DNA of 10,472 bases, from the NCBI GenBank assembly GCA_030549955.1, contig JAUQQI010000259.1, positions 1 through 10,472 on the forward strand, written 5' to 3'. Under the pieces are notes generated by a model. That model saw only the letters and a program-made list of their open reading frames with translations, did no database searches and was not told where the DNA came from. This DNA comes from Chloroflexota bacterium. Lineage in GTDB: Bacteria > Chloroflexota > Dehalococcoidia > JAUQQI01. A program made the translations under genes and the position numbers. The number at the start of each line of letters is the position of its first letter. Position 1 is the stretch's first letter. Below are positions 1 to 6,198 of this stretch, in pieces.

Positions 1-178
1 TCAGGTTAAAGGTTACTTTGAGCCTCGGGAACTCCGCGACCAGGCGCGCCATATGGAGGTAATCCTTGGCGGCGTGGAGGCGTACCCACGGCAGCCAGAC
101 CTCCCCGGTCAGGCTGTTCCGGTAGTTCGGCTGGTTTATGTGCCAGAGGAAGGCCACGTACAGCGGATGTTCGGCCAT
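1..178 (-). CDS. Glycoside hydrolase family 57 protein, N-terminal part (runs off left edge)
   Basis: Only the first 59 residues are inside the window, starting at ATG 178-176, six bases after the lysS stop. The stretch reads as a GH57 N-terminus: a beta strand YVAFLWH (residues 7-13), then NQPNY (15-19), then LPWVRLHAAKDY (29-40) and EFPRLKVTFNL at the edge. GH57 enzymes are retaining alpha-glucan hydrolases or branching enzymes with a (beta/alpha)7 barrel, often from thermophiles; which one this is cannot be told from 59 residues. The first GH57 conserved region normally reads H-Q-P and here reads N-Q-P, which may matter for substrate or activity. No strong Shine-Dalgarno is visible, so translation is probably coupled to lysS. 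There is no signal peptide, so the product is likely cytoplasmic. Confidence 0.8.
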   Translation of the reverse strand, partial: MAEHPLYVAFLWHINQPNYRNSLTGEVWLPWVRLHAAKDYLHMARLVAEFPRLKVTFNL

Positions 179-184
179 CAGCGG

Positions 185-1669
185 CTATTCGGATGGCAGG
201 GGTCGGAGGTGGGGGAAGGGAATGACCTCCCGAATGGACTGATTGTCGGTCAGGAGCATGACGAGGCGGTCGATGCCCATCCCGAGGCCGCCCGTCGGGG
301 GCATCCCGTGCTCGAGGGCGACCAGAAAGTCCTCGTCAACCTGCTCGGCCTCCTCGTCCCCGGCCAGGAACCGGCGGCGCTGCTCTAAAAACCGTTCCCG
401 CTGGTCCACCGGGTCATTAAGTTCGGTGTAGGCGTTGGCGACCTCCATCCCCCCAATGAAGCCCTCAAATCGCTCGACAAGTCGGGGGTTATCAGGCTTG
501 CGCTTAGCCAGCGGCGACATCTCGACCGGGTAGTCAAGTACAAACGTCGGCTGAATAAGATTGGGCTCGACAAACTCCTGGAGGAGCCGGTCGATGATTT
601 TCCCCCGCCCCCGGGCCGGGTCGACTCGCAGACCCAGGTCGGCGGCCCGGGCAGCCAGGGATTCGGCATCGGGGTAGTCTTCGAAATGGAGGCCGGCGAA
701 TTCCTTAATGGCATCCCGCAGGGTGACACGCCGCCACGGCGGCGTCAGGTCAACCTCGTGACCGGCGAACGTTACGGTGAGGGTTCCGAGGACGGACCTG
801 GCCACGTGGGCAACCAGCTCTTCCACCATGCGCATAACGTCGTTATAGTCGGCGTAGGCCTCGTAACTTTCGAGCATAGTAAATTCGGGGTTATGTTTGG
901 TCGAAAGGCCCTCATTCCGGAAGACCCGGCCGATTTCGTAGACCTTGTCAAAGTTGCCGATGATGAGCCGCTTCAGATAAAGCTCGAGGGAAATTCGCAG
1001 GAAAACGTTCTGGTCAAGGGCCTCATAGCGGGTCACAAAGGGCCGGGCGGCGGCCCCGGTCGCGCTGGTCTGGAGCACGGGCGTCTCGAGTTCGACAAAG
1101 CCGCGGCTGTCCAGAAATTCCCGGATCGCGGCGATGACCCGGCTCCGCGTCCGGAGCACCCGGCGGGACCGCTCGTTGGCGATGAGGTCGAGGTAGCGCT
1201 GCCGGTAGCGCTTCTCAACATCCGTAAGGCCGTGCCACTTTTCGGGCAGGGGGCGGAGGGCCTTGGCCAGCACCGCGAAGTCGTGAACCTCAACGGTTAC
1301 CTCGCCGGTCCGGGTCCGAAAGAGGGTGCCGGCGGCCCCGACGAAGTCGCCCAGGTCCAGCTCCCTGAGGAGCTCGTAACGCTCGGCCCCCAGGACATCC
1401 TGCCGGAACGCGACCTGGAGCCGGCCGGCGCCATCCTGGATGTGGGCAAACGTCAGCCGGCCCATCACCCGGAGGCCGACCAGCCGGCCGGCCACCCGGA
1501 CCTCGCCGGGGGCGGGCCCCTGGCCCCGCTCGGCGACCTCAAAGGCAGTCCTGGCCTCCAGAGTGGTATGGGTCCGCCGCCAGCGGGGCGGGTAGGGGTC
1601 GATACCCCGGGCCCGAAGGCGCTCCAGCTTGAGGAGCCTGGCCTGGTAAAGCTCGTCAGAAACTTCCAT
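185..1669 (-). CDS. lysS: Lysyl-tRNA synthetase, class II
   Basis: The 494-residue protein charges tRNA-Lys with lysine in the cytoplasm and has the usual bacterial LysRS-II length. The N-terminal OB-fold anticodon-binding domain covers about residues 55-145 (VRVAGRLVGLRVMGRLTFAHIQD). The class II catalytic core follows: motif 1 around 176-200 (REFLDSRGFVELETPVLQ), motif 2 at about 249-267 (VFRNEGLSTKHNPEFTMLE) and motif 3 at about 461-480 (GLGMGIDRLVMLL). The family signature GGMEVANAYTELNDP is at 406-420. I chose ATG 1669 because MEVSDELYQARLLKLERL matches the usual helical N-terminus. There is no good Shine-Dalgarno in front of it, but a TATAAT lies 13 bases upstream. The GH57 gene follows after six bases, suggesting one transcript. 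Confidence 0.97.
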   Translation of the reverse strand: MEVSDELYQARLLKLERLRARGIDPYPPRWRRTHTTLEARTAFEVAERGQGPAPGEVRVAGRLVGLRVMGRLTFAHIQDGAGRLQVAFRQDVLGAERYELLRELDLGDFVGAAGTLFRTRTGEVTVEVHDFAVLAKALRPLPEKWHGLTDVEKRYRQRYLDLIANERSRRVLRTRSRVIAAIREFLDSRGFVELETPVLQTSATGAAARPFVTRYEALDQNVFLRISLELYLKRLIIGNFDKVYEIGRVFRNEGLSTKHNPEFTMLESYEAYADYNDVMRMVEELVAHVARSVLGTLTVTFAGHEVDLTPPWRRVTLRDAIKEFAGLHFEDYPDAESLAARAADLGLRVDPARGRGKIIDRLLQEFVEPNLIQPTFVLDYPVEMSPLAKRKPDNPRLVERFEGFIGGMEVANAYTELNDPVDQRERFLEQRRRFLAGDEEAEQVDEDFLVALEHGMPPTGGLGMGIDRLVMLLTDNQSIREVIPFPHLRPLPSE

Positions 1670-1682
1670 GCAGCTACCCAGG

Positions 1683-1688
1683 ATTATA
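1683..1688 (-). promoter_or_regulatory. Candidate -10 element for lysS
   Basis: A perfect TATAAT is read on the minus strand at 1688-1683, unusual in DNA this GC-rich. It ends 13 bases before the lysS ATG, so initiation 6-8 bases downstream would give a leader of only about 6 bases, in line with the missing Shine-Dalgarno. The region 17 bases upstream (about 1711-1706) is a poor -35 match, so the call is tentative. Confidence 0.35.
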
Positions 1689-1728
1689 ACCCCGTCAGCC
1701 CCGACCGGACAGGACCGCTTCTCCCCTT

Positions 1729-1745
1729 CCCGTCAGGGTGACGGG
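1729..1745. repeat. Perfect 7-bp inverted repeat in lysS upstream gap
   Basis: CCCGTCA (1729-1735) and TGACGGG (1739-1745) flank a 3-base GGG loop. The hairpin lies between the sulfite-oxidase-type gene and lysS. Neither strand has a T-run after it, so it is not a classical intrinsic terminator. It could be an operator or an RNA stem stopping upstream transcription by another route. The rest of the 1670-1924 gap holds the candidate lysS -10 and a possible small plus-strand ORF. Confidence 0.4.
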
Positions 1746-1800
1746 GCGGTCAGACCACCGGCCCTGAAAATGGCAAAGGCCCCGGTGTATAACCGGTAGG

Positions 1801-1950
1801 ATGAGACGGCGAAAAATCGGCGCCACCGGCAGGCTGAAGTGGGAGCTGCTCTGGTGGCTCCTGCTGGCCTGGCGGGCCGTCAACCGGCTTGGGCGGCGGC
1901 TCGGATTCCGGCCAGACGGCCCGCCTAAACCTCCCGAATCCGCACGGTAA
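1801..1950 (+). CDS. Possible small basic membrane-associated protein (49 residues)
   Basis: The frame opens at ATG 1801 and closes with TAA at 1948-1950. It encodes a cationic N-terminus (MRRRK), a Trp/Leu-rich hydrophobic stretch (WELLWWLLLAWRAV, residues 14-27), a second arginine cluster and a proline-rich tail. This layout is typical of a small membrane-binding protein. There is no properly spaced Shine-Dalgarno: GGTAGG abuts the ATG. A TATAAC lies at 1788-1793 inside an inverted repeat (CCGGT 1782-1786, ACCGG 1792-1796), seven bases before the ATG, which could allow leaderless expression. The last 26 bases run antisense to the end of the sulfite-oxidase-type gene. I do not recognise the family, and in GC-rich DNA an ORF of this size may be chance. 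Confidence 0.25.
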   Translation: MRRRKIGATGRLKWELLWWLLLAWRAVNRLGRRLGFRPDGPPKPPESAR

Positions 1951-3433
1951 TGCTGTGGTAGCCTGACGCCCCGTCAGGGAGGGGCGGCCGCGGGGTGGCG
2001 TCCTGAAGCTGGCCCGAACCATCCACGGCCCGGACTACGACCCGGTAGCTGCCGGGCGGCGGGTTCCATTCGGCCACCCAGAGAACCCAGCTGTAGCGGG
2101 AAAGGGCCGGCCGCAGCTCGGCCGGCCGCCACGTCCGCCCACCGTCAAAACTTAGTTCAACCCGCAGGATGCCCCGGTCGCCGGCAAAGGCCACGCCCCC
2201 GAGGCGGACCGGACCCGGCGTCCGGACGGCCAGGGTCCGGCTCGGGACGATGACCTCCGACATCGTCTTGATGACGGCCTGGTCGCTCCAGCCGCGCTGT
2301 TCCCAGAAGCCCAGGTAGTCGTAGTCGACCGCCTCGACGGCCGTGACCCACTTCGGGTTCTTCATTCCGTACAGCCCGGGGGTCACGAGGCGGACGGGGA
2401 ATCCGTGCTTGTGGGGCAGGGGCTCGCCGTTCATCTCATAGGCCAGGATTGTGCTGGGGTGGACGGCTCTGTCCACCGGTATCGCCGTTGAATAGTCGTC
2501 CCAGGCCCGGACAATGACTTTTCGGGCCTCTGGCCGCAGTCCGGCCTGCTCGAGCAGATAGGCCAGGGGCACGCCGCGCCATCGGGCCGTGCTGATGAGG
2601 TCGCCCCCGACCTCGTTGCTTATGCACTCAAAAGTAACGATTTCTTCCCTGGCCGGCAGACGCCGGAGGTCGTCATAGGCCAGGGAAAGGGGCCGGTCAA
2701 CAAGGCCCCGGATTTCGAGCCGCCACCGGGCCAGGTCAACGGTCGGGTCGACGACGTTCTTTGAGACCACGTAAAACCGGTCGTTCGGGGTGATTTCCGG
2801 GGGCATCGACTCTTCCGGAGTGAGGGGAATAACAAACCCAGCTCTGGTCTGACTGCCCGCCGGATTCAGCAGCCGCAAGACCACGCCCCCGGCCGCCACC
2901 AGGACGGCCCCGGCCCCAACCCCGACCAGGAGCCGCCGGCCGGGGTCAAAGCCGGCGCCGCCCGGCAAACTAATAAGCCGCCAGGCGAGGGTCAGGCCCA
3001 GGCCGTAGGCGAGGCAGAGGGCCAGGAGTCCCGGTCCGACCGCGGCCGGGCCGCCGGTCAGGCTTGCCCCGAAAAGCCCGGCGCCAAGCAGGGGAAGAAC
3101 GACACCCCCGAGAATTAGCCAGCCGGCAATACCCACCCCAAGGCCCCTGGCGAGAGAACCCACCGGGCCTAGAGCAAGGCCGGCCAGGCCCCCGACCCCG
3201 GCCAGGACAAAAAGTAACCCGACGTAAAAGACGACCTTGGCCCAGCCCCCCAACAGGCGTATTCCCAGGGAAAAGAGGTCCATCGGAACCAGGAACAGAA
3301 GCCGGTCAATAAGGACGTCGGCGAGGGTAACGAGCCCGAAGGCAAGCTTCAGGAAAAGGATGACCGCGGCCCCGGCGAGGCCCCCCAATACGCCGGCCCC
3401 GAATCGCCAGCGCCTGTCCGCCTGCGTGTCCAT
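1925..3433 (-). CDS. Membrane-anchored sulfite-oxidase-family molybdopterin oxidoreductase
   Basis: The 502-residue protein has two parts. Residues 1-190 are hydrophobic, with about five membrane segments (roughly 11-35, 65-90, 98-122, 130-155, 168-189), placing the rest outside the cytoplasm if the N-terminus is inside. Residues 200-375 are the sulfite oxidase molybdopterin domain. The molybdenum-ligand cysteine is C270 in the segment FECISNEVGGDLISTARW, and the cofactor-binding run KHGFPVRLVTPGLYGMKNP is at 342-360. Residues 390-500 form the Ig-like Mo-co dimerisation domain (ELSFDGGRTW). No heme or signal-peptide cleavage site is visible, so electrons would pass to an unseen partner. Sulfite oxidation is one option; protein methionine-sulfoxide or other oxo-transfer is also possible. 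ATG 3433 has a GAGGGGG Shine-Dalgarno. Confidence 0.88.
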   Translation of the reverse strand: MDTQADRRWRFGAGVLGGLAGAAVILFLKLAFGLVTLADVLIDRLLFLVPMDLFSLGIRLLGGWAKVVFYVGLLFVLAGVGGLAGLALGPVGSLARGLGVGIAGWLILGGVVLPLLGAGLFGASLTGGPAAVGPGLLALCLAYGLGLTLAWRLISLPGGAGFDPGRRLLVGVGAGAVLVAAGGVVLRLLNPAGSQTRAGFVIPLTPEESMPPEITPNDRFYVVSKNVVDPTVDLARWRLEIRGLVDRPLSLAYDDLRRLPAREEIVTFECISNEVGGDLISTARWRGVPLAYLLEQAGLRPEARKVIVRAWDDYSTAIPVDRAVHPSTILAYEMNGEPLPHKHGFPVRLVTPGLYGMKNPKWVTAVEAVDYDYLGFWEQRGWSDQAVIKTMSEVIVPSRTLAVRTPGPVRLGGVAFAGDRGILRVELSFDGGRTWRPAELRPALSRYSWVLWVAEWNPPPGSYRVVVRAVDGSGQLQDATPRPPLPDGASGYHSITVRIREV

Positions 3434-3509
3434 CCGGCACCCCCTCGGCTGTGCTGCTGTTTAAATTATCTGCTAAACTTAAAGTAGATGCATCCCTGAA
3501 TGGGGGAAG
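3434..3509. promoter_or_regulatory. Divergent promoter region between molybdoenzyme and PD-(D/E)XK-like gene
   Basis: This 76-base gap separates two divergent genes and is clearly richer in A/T (about 3459-3490) than its surroundings. On the minus strand GATAAT (3470-3465) is a fair -10 for the molybdoenzyme gene, without a good -35. On the plus strand CTGTTT (3457-3462) and TAAAGT (3480-3485) are 17 bases apart and could serve the rightward operon. Both are partial matches, so only the general placement is supported. Confidence 0.35.
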
Positions 3510-3950
3510 ATGGCCAGAAAGCGCAGGCGACGGAAGGCCGCTGCCCCGCCTGAACTTAAGTCACCCGACGGCCGGGTTGTATTTGCCCACATTGCCGAGG
3601 CCGAATTCGCCCGCCTGCTCGACTTTTACCAGATAAAGTGGGAGTATGAGCCCCGCTCCTTTCCCCTTCGCTGGGACGAAGAGGGCCGGCCTGTCCAGAG
3701 TTTCACCCCCGACTTCTACCTGCCCGAGTTCGACCTTTATGTTGAGCTTACGACCCTCCGCCAGCGTCTGGTGACCCGGAAAAATCAAAAGCTTCGCCGG
3801 CTTCGGGAGCTTTACCCCTGGGTCAATATTCGCCTGCTTTATGCTCGGGACGTGCGAAATCTCTTTTTAAAGTACGGCATTGCCGGCCTGCTCGGTTCGC
3901 CCTCGAGGAACGGTTCCGGGCCATCGGCCGGGAGGGCCGGGGATAATTAG
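3510..3950 (+). CDS. Uncharacterised protein with PD-(D/E)XK nuclease-like core
   Basis: This is a 146-residue protein of no name I recognise. After a very basic N-terminus (MARKRRRRK) it has an acidic helix (HIAEAEFARLLDFY, 27-40) and YEPRSFPL (46-53). Then comes FTPDFYLPEFDLYVELTT (65-82), followed by a basic helix (VTRKNQKLRRLRELYP, 88-103) and a strand plus helix (INIRLLY-like, 106-111). The spacing of E32, P67-D68 and E79 matches restriction-endonuclease-like PD-(D/E)XK folds of the Vsr/DUF559 type. The usual E-x-K is E-L-T here, so K91 or K94 might replace the lysine or the protein may be catalytically dead. The last 20 residues are low-complexity. It starts at ATG 3510 close behind GGGGGA and precedes hpt by 23 bases, so it is probably co-transcribed with it. 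Confidence 0.75.
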   Translation: MARKRRRRKAAAPPELKSPDGRVVFAHIAEAEFARLLDFYQIKWEYEPRSFPLRWDEEGRPVQSFTPDFYLPEFDLYVELTTLRQRLVTRKNQKLRRLRELYPWVNIRLLYARDVRNLFLKYGIAGLLGSPSRNGSGPSAGRAGDN

Positions 3951-3973
3951 TCGCTGAAGTCGGAACTTTCTAA

Positions 3974-4528
3974 GTGGCCGTCAACTTTGCTCAGGACGTT
4001 ACCGAGACGGTTCTGCTGGACGCCGAGACCATCGGCCGCCGCGTCGCCGAGCTTGGGGCTGAGATTTCCCGGGACTACGCCGGCCTTGAACCGATTCTGG
4101 TCGGCGTCCTGCGGGGGACAATTTTCTTTCTCGCCGACCTGATCCGGCACATCAGCATCCCCATCACCGTCGACTTCCTGGCAATAAGTTCGTATTCGCC
4201 CCACAGTTCGGCCGGGGTGGTCCGGATCACCAAGGACCTGGACGAGAACATCGAGGGCCGCCATGTCCTCATCGTCGAGGACATCATCGATACCGGGCTC
4301 ACCTTGCGGTACATCGTCCGAACCCTGGAGGCCCGCCGGCCCGCCAGCCTGAACGTCTGCGTCCTGCTGGACCGCCCGGCGCTCCGGCTCGTCCCCATCC
4401 CGGTCCGCTACGTCGGGTTCACCATTCCGAACCAGTTCGTCGTCGGCTACGGCCTCGACCTCTGGCAAACATACCGCAACCTCCCCTATATTGCCACCGT
4501 CAAACGGGAGATCCTCGACGGCCGCTGA
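3974..4528 (+). CDS. hpt: Hypoxanthine phosphoribosyltransferase
   Basis: The 184-residue enzyme salvages hypoxanthine and guanine to IMP and GMP using PRPP in the cytoplasm. The PRPP-binding loop LIVEDIIDTGLT is at 99-110, with the acidic pair E102-D103. The N-terminal strand and loop VGVLRGTIFFLADL is at 43-56, the flexible loop SSYS near 72-75, and the base-binding end region VGFTIPNQFVVGYGLD at 147-162, followed by YRNLPYI. Length and order are normal for bacterial Hpt. The usual LLDKP segment reads LLDRP (131-135). The start is GTG 3974 with only a weak GGA upstream, so coupling to the preceding gene is likely. The short MscS-type gene follows 29 bases later. Confidence 0.95.
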   Translation: MAVNFAQDVTETVLLDAETIGRRVAELGAEISRDYAGLEPILVGVLRGTIFFLADLIRHISIPITVDFLAISSYSPHSSAGVVRITKDLDENIEGRHVLIVEDIIDTGLTLRYIVRTLEARRPASLNVCVLLDRPALRLVPIPVRYVGFTIPNQFVVGYGLDLWQTYRNLPYIATVKREILDGR

Positions 4529-4557
4529 GCGCCGTCTCGAAAGAGGGGGCAAAGCCG

Positions 4558-5115
4558 ATGCCGCTTTCTCAGCTTGAGGTTCTGGGCGTCCTGCTGACCA
4601 CCCTCCTGGTTCGACTGGCAATCAGCCTCGTCATCGTCGGGGTCGCTTATCTTTTCGTCAGCAGGGTTCCGGGTCTGATTGACCGGCTCCTGAGCCGCAC
4701 CGGGGCCGAACCGAACGCCCGGGTGCTTCTCAGTCGGGTCACTCAGGTTGGGCTCTGGCTCGTGGCCGGCATCACCATCCTCGGTGTCTGGGGTATTGAG
4801 CTCGGGGCCCTGGCCGCCGGCGTCGGGCTCTTCAGCCTGGCCATCTCCATCGCCCTCCAGGACGTCCTCCGGAACTGGGTCGTCGGCCTCTATCTCCTGA
4901 TCGAGCGGCCCTTCCGAATCGGGGACCGGGTGCTGCTGAAAGATAGCCAGGGGGTCATCGAAGACGTCCAGCTCCGGGTTACCCGGATCCGGGCGGACGA
5001 CGGCCGCCTCATCTACATCCCCAACCTGACGGTTTTCAACGAGATAATCGCCGTGCTCCCGCCCGGCTCGGGCCGGCAAGCGGTCAAGCCGGAAGAGTCG
5101 ACCGGTCCGGGTTAA
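4558..5115 (+). CDS. Short MscS-family mechanosensitive ion channel
   Basis: This 185-residue inner-membrane protein belongs to the MscS superfamily, which opens under membrane tension to release solutes on hypo-osmotic shock. Membrane segments lie at about 8-35, 60-78 and 82-115. The last is the pore-lining TM3 (GALAAGVGLFSLAISIALQD), followed by the conserved RNWVVGLYLLIERPFRIGD (105-123). The beta domain (GVIEDVQLRVTRIRADDG, IPNLTVFNEII) ends near 165. The protein is much shorter than E. coli MscS (286 residues): the C-terminal alpha/beta vestibule domain is missing and replaced by a short polar tail. The ATG 4558 has GAGGGGG at a good distance. The TAA stop overlaps the stop codon of the convergent selD. 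Confidence 0.88.
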   Translation: MPLSQLEVLGVLLTTLLVRLAISLVIVGVAYLFVSRVPGLIDRLLSRTGAEPNARVLLSRVTQVGLWLVAGITILGVWGIELGALAAGVGLFSLAISIALQDVLRNWVVGLYLLIERPFRIGDRVLLKDSQGVIEDVQLRVTRIRADDGRLIYIPNLTVFNEIIAVLPPGSGRQAVKPEESTGPG

Positions 5116-6194
5116 GGCCGTCGGCGGACCCGCACCGCGGCCCCGGCAGCTTCGGCCGGCGCGAGAAACCGCCCCACCTCCCAGGCGGGCACACCCCGCC
5201 GGGCCAGGGCAGCTTTAAGGGCCCCGGCCCGCTCCGGGGTCACGGCGATAAGCATGCCCCCCGACGTCTGGGCATCGGCCAGAATAAGCTTTTCGGCCTC
5301 GGCAAAGCTGTCTTCCCAGTCCACCCGGAGCCGGCCGCTCTTCTCCCGTCCCGAGAGGAAGGCCAGGTTCCGCCGGGTGCCCCCGGGCACCACCCCGGCC
5401 CCGGCCAGCTCCCGGACCGCCGGCATAAGGGGGACTGCCTCGAAGTAGACCTCGGCCCCGAGGGCCCGCTCCCGAACCATCTCGTAAAGGTGACCCAGCA
5501 GGCCGTAGCCGGTGACGTCGGTTGCGGCCCGGACGCCCACTTCGACCATGGCCAGGGAGGCATCCCGGTTGAGGGTCAGCATCCAGCGGACGGCCTCGGC
5601 CACGGCCTCGGGCGGGGCAGCCTCCCGCTTGATGGCCGTCGAGATGATACCGGTCCCCACGGGTTTCGTCAGAAAGAGCCGGTTCCCGGGCTCGGCTGCG
5701 TCCTTGGTGATGACCCCTTCAGGATGGACGATCCCGGTTACGACCAGGCCATACTTGGGCTCGGGGTCATCAATCGAATGCCCGCCTATAATCGGGACCC
5801 CGGCCTCCCGGGCCTTGTCGGCCCCACCCCGCAGAATCTCGACAAGGGTTTCCCGGGGCAGGGTATTGACCGGGAACCCGATAATATTCAGGGCGAACAG
5901 GGGCCGGGCCCCCATCGCGTAGATGTCGCTCAAGGCATTGGCGGCCGCGATGCTCCCGAAAAGGTACGGGTCGTCGACAATGGGCGTGAAGAAATCAACC
6001 GTCTGGATCACCGCCAGCTCGTCCGAAAGACGGTATACGCCCGCATCGTCCGGCCGGTCAAGGCCGACCAGGACATTCGGGTCCGCATAGAACGGCACGC
6101 GGCTCAGGACCTCCCCGAGGTCCTCGGGCGAAAGCTTACAAGCTCAGCCGGCGCCGTGGGAAAGGGTTGTGAGCCGGATCTTCTGACGGTCCAC
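5112..6194 (-). CDS. selD: Selenide, water dikinase (selenophosphate synthetase), selenocysteine-containing
   Basis: SelD makes selenophosphate, the selenium donor for selenocysteine and selenouridine synthesis, from selenide and ATP. The uninterrupted frame begins only at 6098, which would lack the catalytic N-terminus. Reading upstream in the same frame to GTG 6194 gives VDRQKIRLTTLSHGAG-TGA-ACKLSPEDL. The TGA (6146-6144) is codon 17, the position of catalytic Cys17 in E. coli SelD, with C19 and essential K20 following. An upstream in-frame TGA (6212-6210) limits the start, and GGTGG (6206-6202) serves as Shine-Dalgarno. The rest is canonical: VDFFTPIVDDPY and AAANALSDIYAMG near residues 65-90, GGHSID, TDVTGYGLLGH, and DAQTSGGML near the end. 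Full length is 360 residues with Sec, normal for the family. It follows cysM by four bases, as last gene of the operon. Confidence 0.93.
6106..6124 (-). promoter_or_regulatory. Candidate bacterial SECIS hairpin in selD
   Basis: On the minus strand AGGACCTC (6124-6117) pairs perfectly with GAGGTCCT (6113-6106) around a GGG loop. The loop begins 27 bases after the in-frame TGA at 6146-6144. Bacterial SECIS elements lie within the coding region just downstream of UGA, typically with about 16-37 bases to a small apical loop that carries G in its first two positions. This hairpin meets those rules. It would recruit SelB with Sec-tRNA to read UGA as selenocysteine. No folding energy was computed. 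Confidence 0.75.
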
Positions 6195-6198
6195 TAAA

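Noticed and set aside
686..1741. Long plus-strand open frame (351 codons) opposite lysS
   Set aside because: It lies entirely antisense to a certain lysS gene, has Gly/Pro-rich composition typical of shadow frames in GC-rich DNA, and shows no domain.
1806..1830. T-run on the minus strand after a GC stretch, as a terminator for the molybdoenzyme gene
   Set aside because: Only a 3-bp stem (CGG/CCG) can be drawn next to the TTTTT, too weak for an intrinsic terminator.
3459..3478. GTTTA and TAAAC arms between the molybdoenzyme and 3510 genes, resembling the candidate Rrf2 operator
   Set aside because: The spacer is 10 bases rather than 4, and such arms arise easily in this AT-rich patch; not enough to propose the same binding site.
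6098..6098. GTG 6098 as the start of selD
   Set aside because: It would remove the catalytic GAG-(C/U)-x-CK region; the frame continues upstream through a TGA placed exactly at the Sec site.
6131..6143. AGCTT-GT-AAGCT palindrome just after the selD TGA as the SECIS element
   Set aside because: The 2-base loop is sterically unlikely and it is too close to the UGA; the 8-bp stem at 6106-6124 fits the known spacing.
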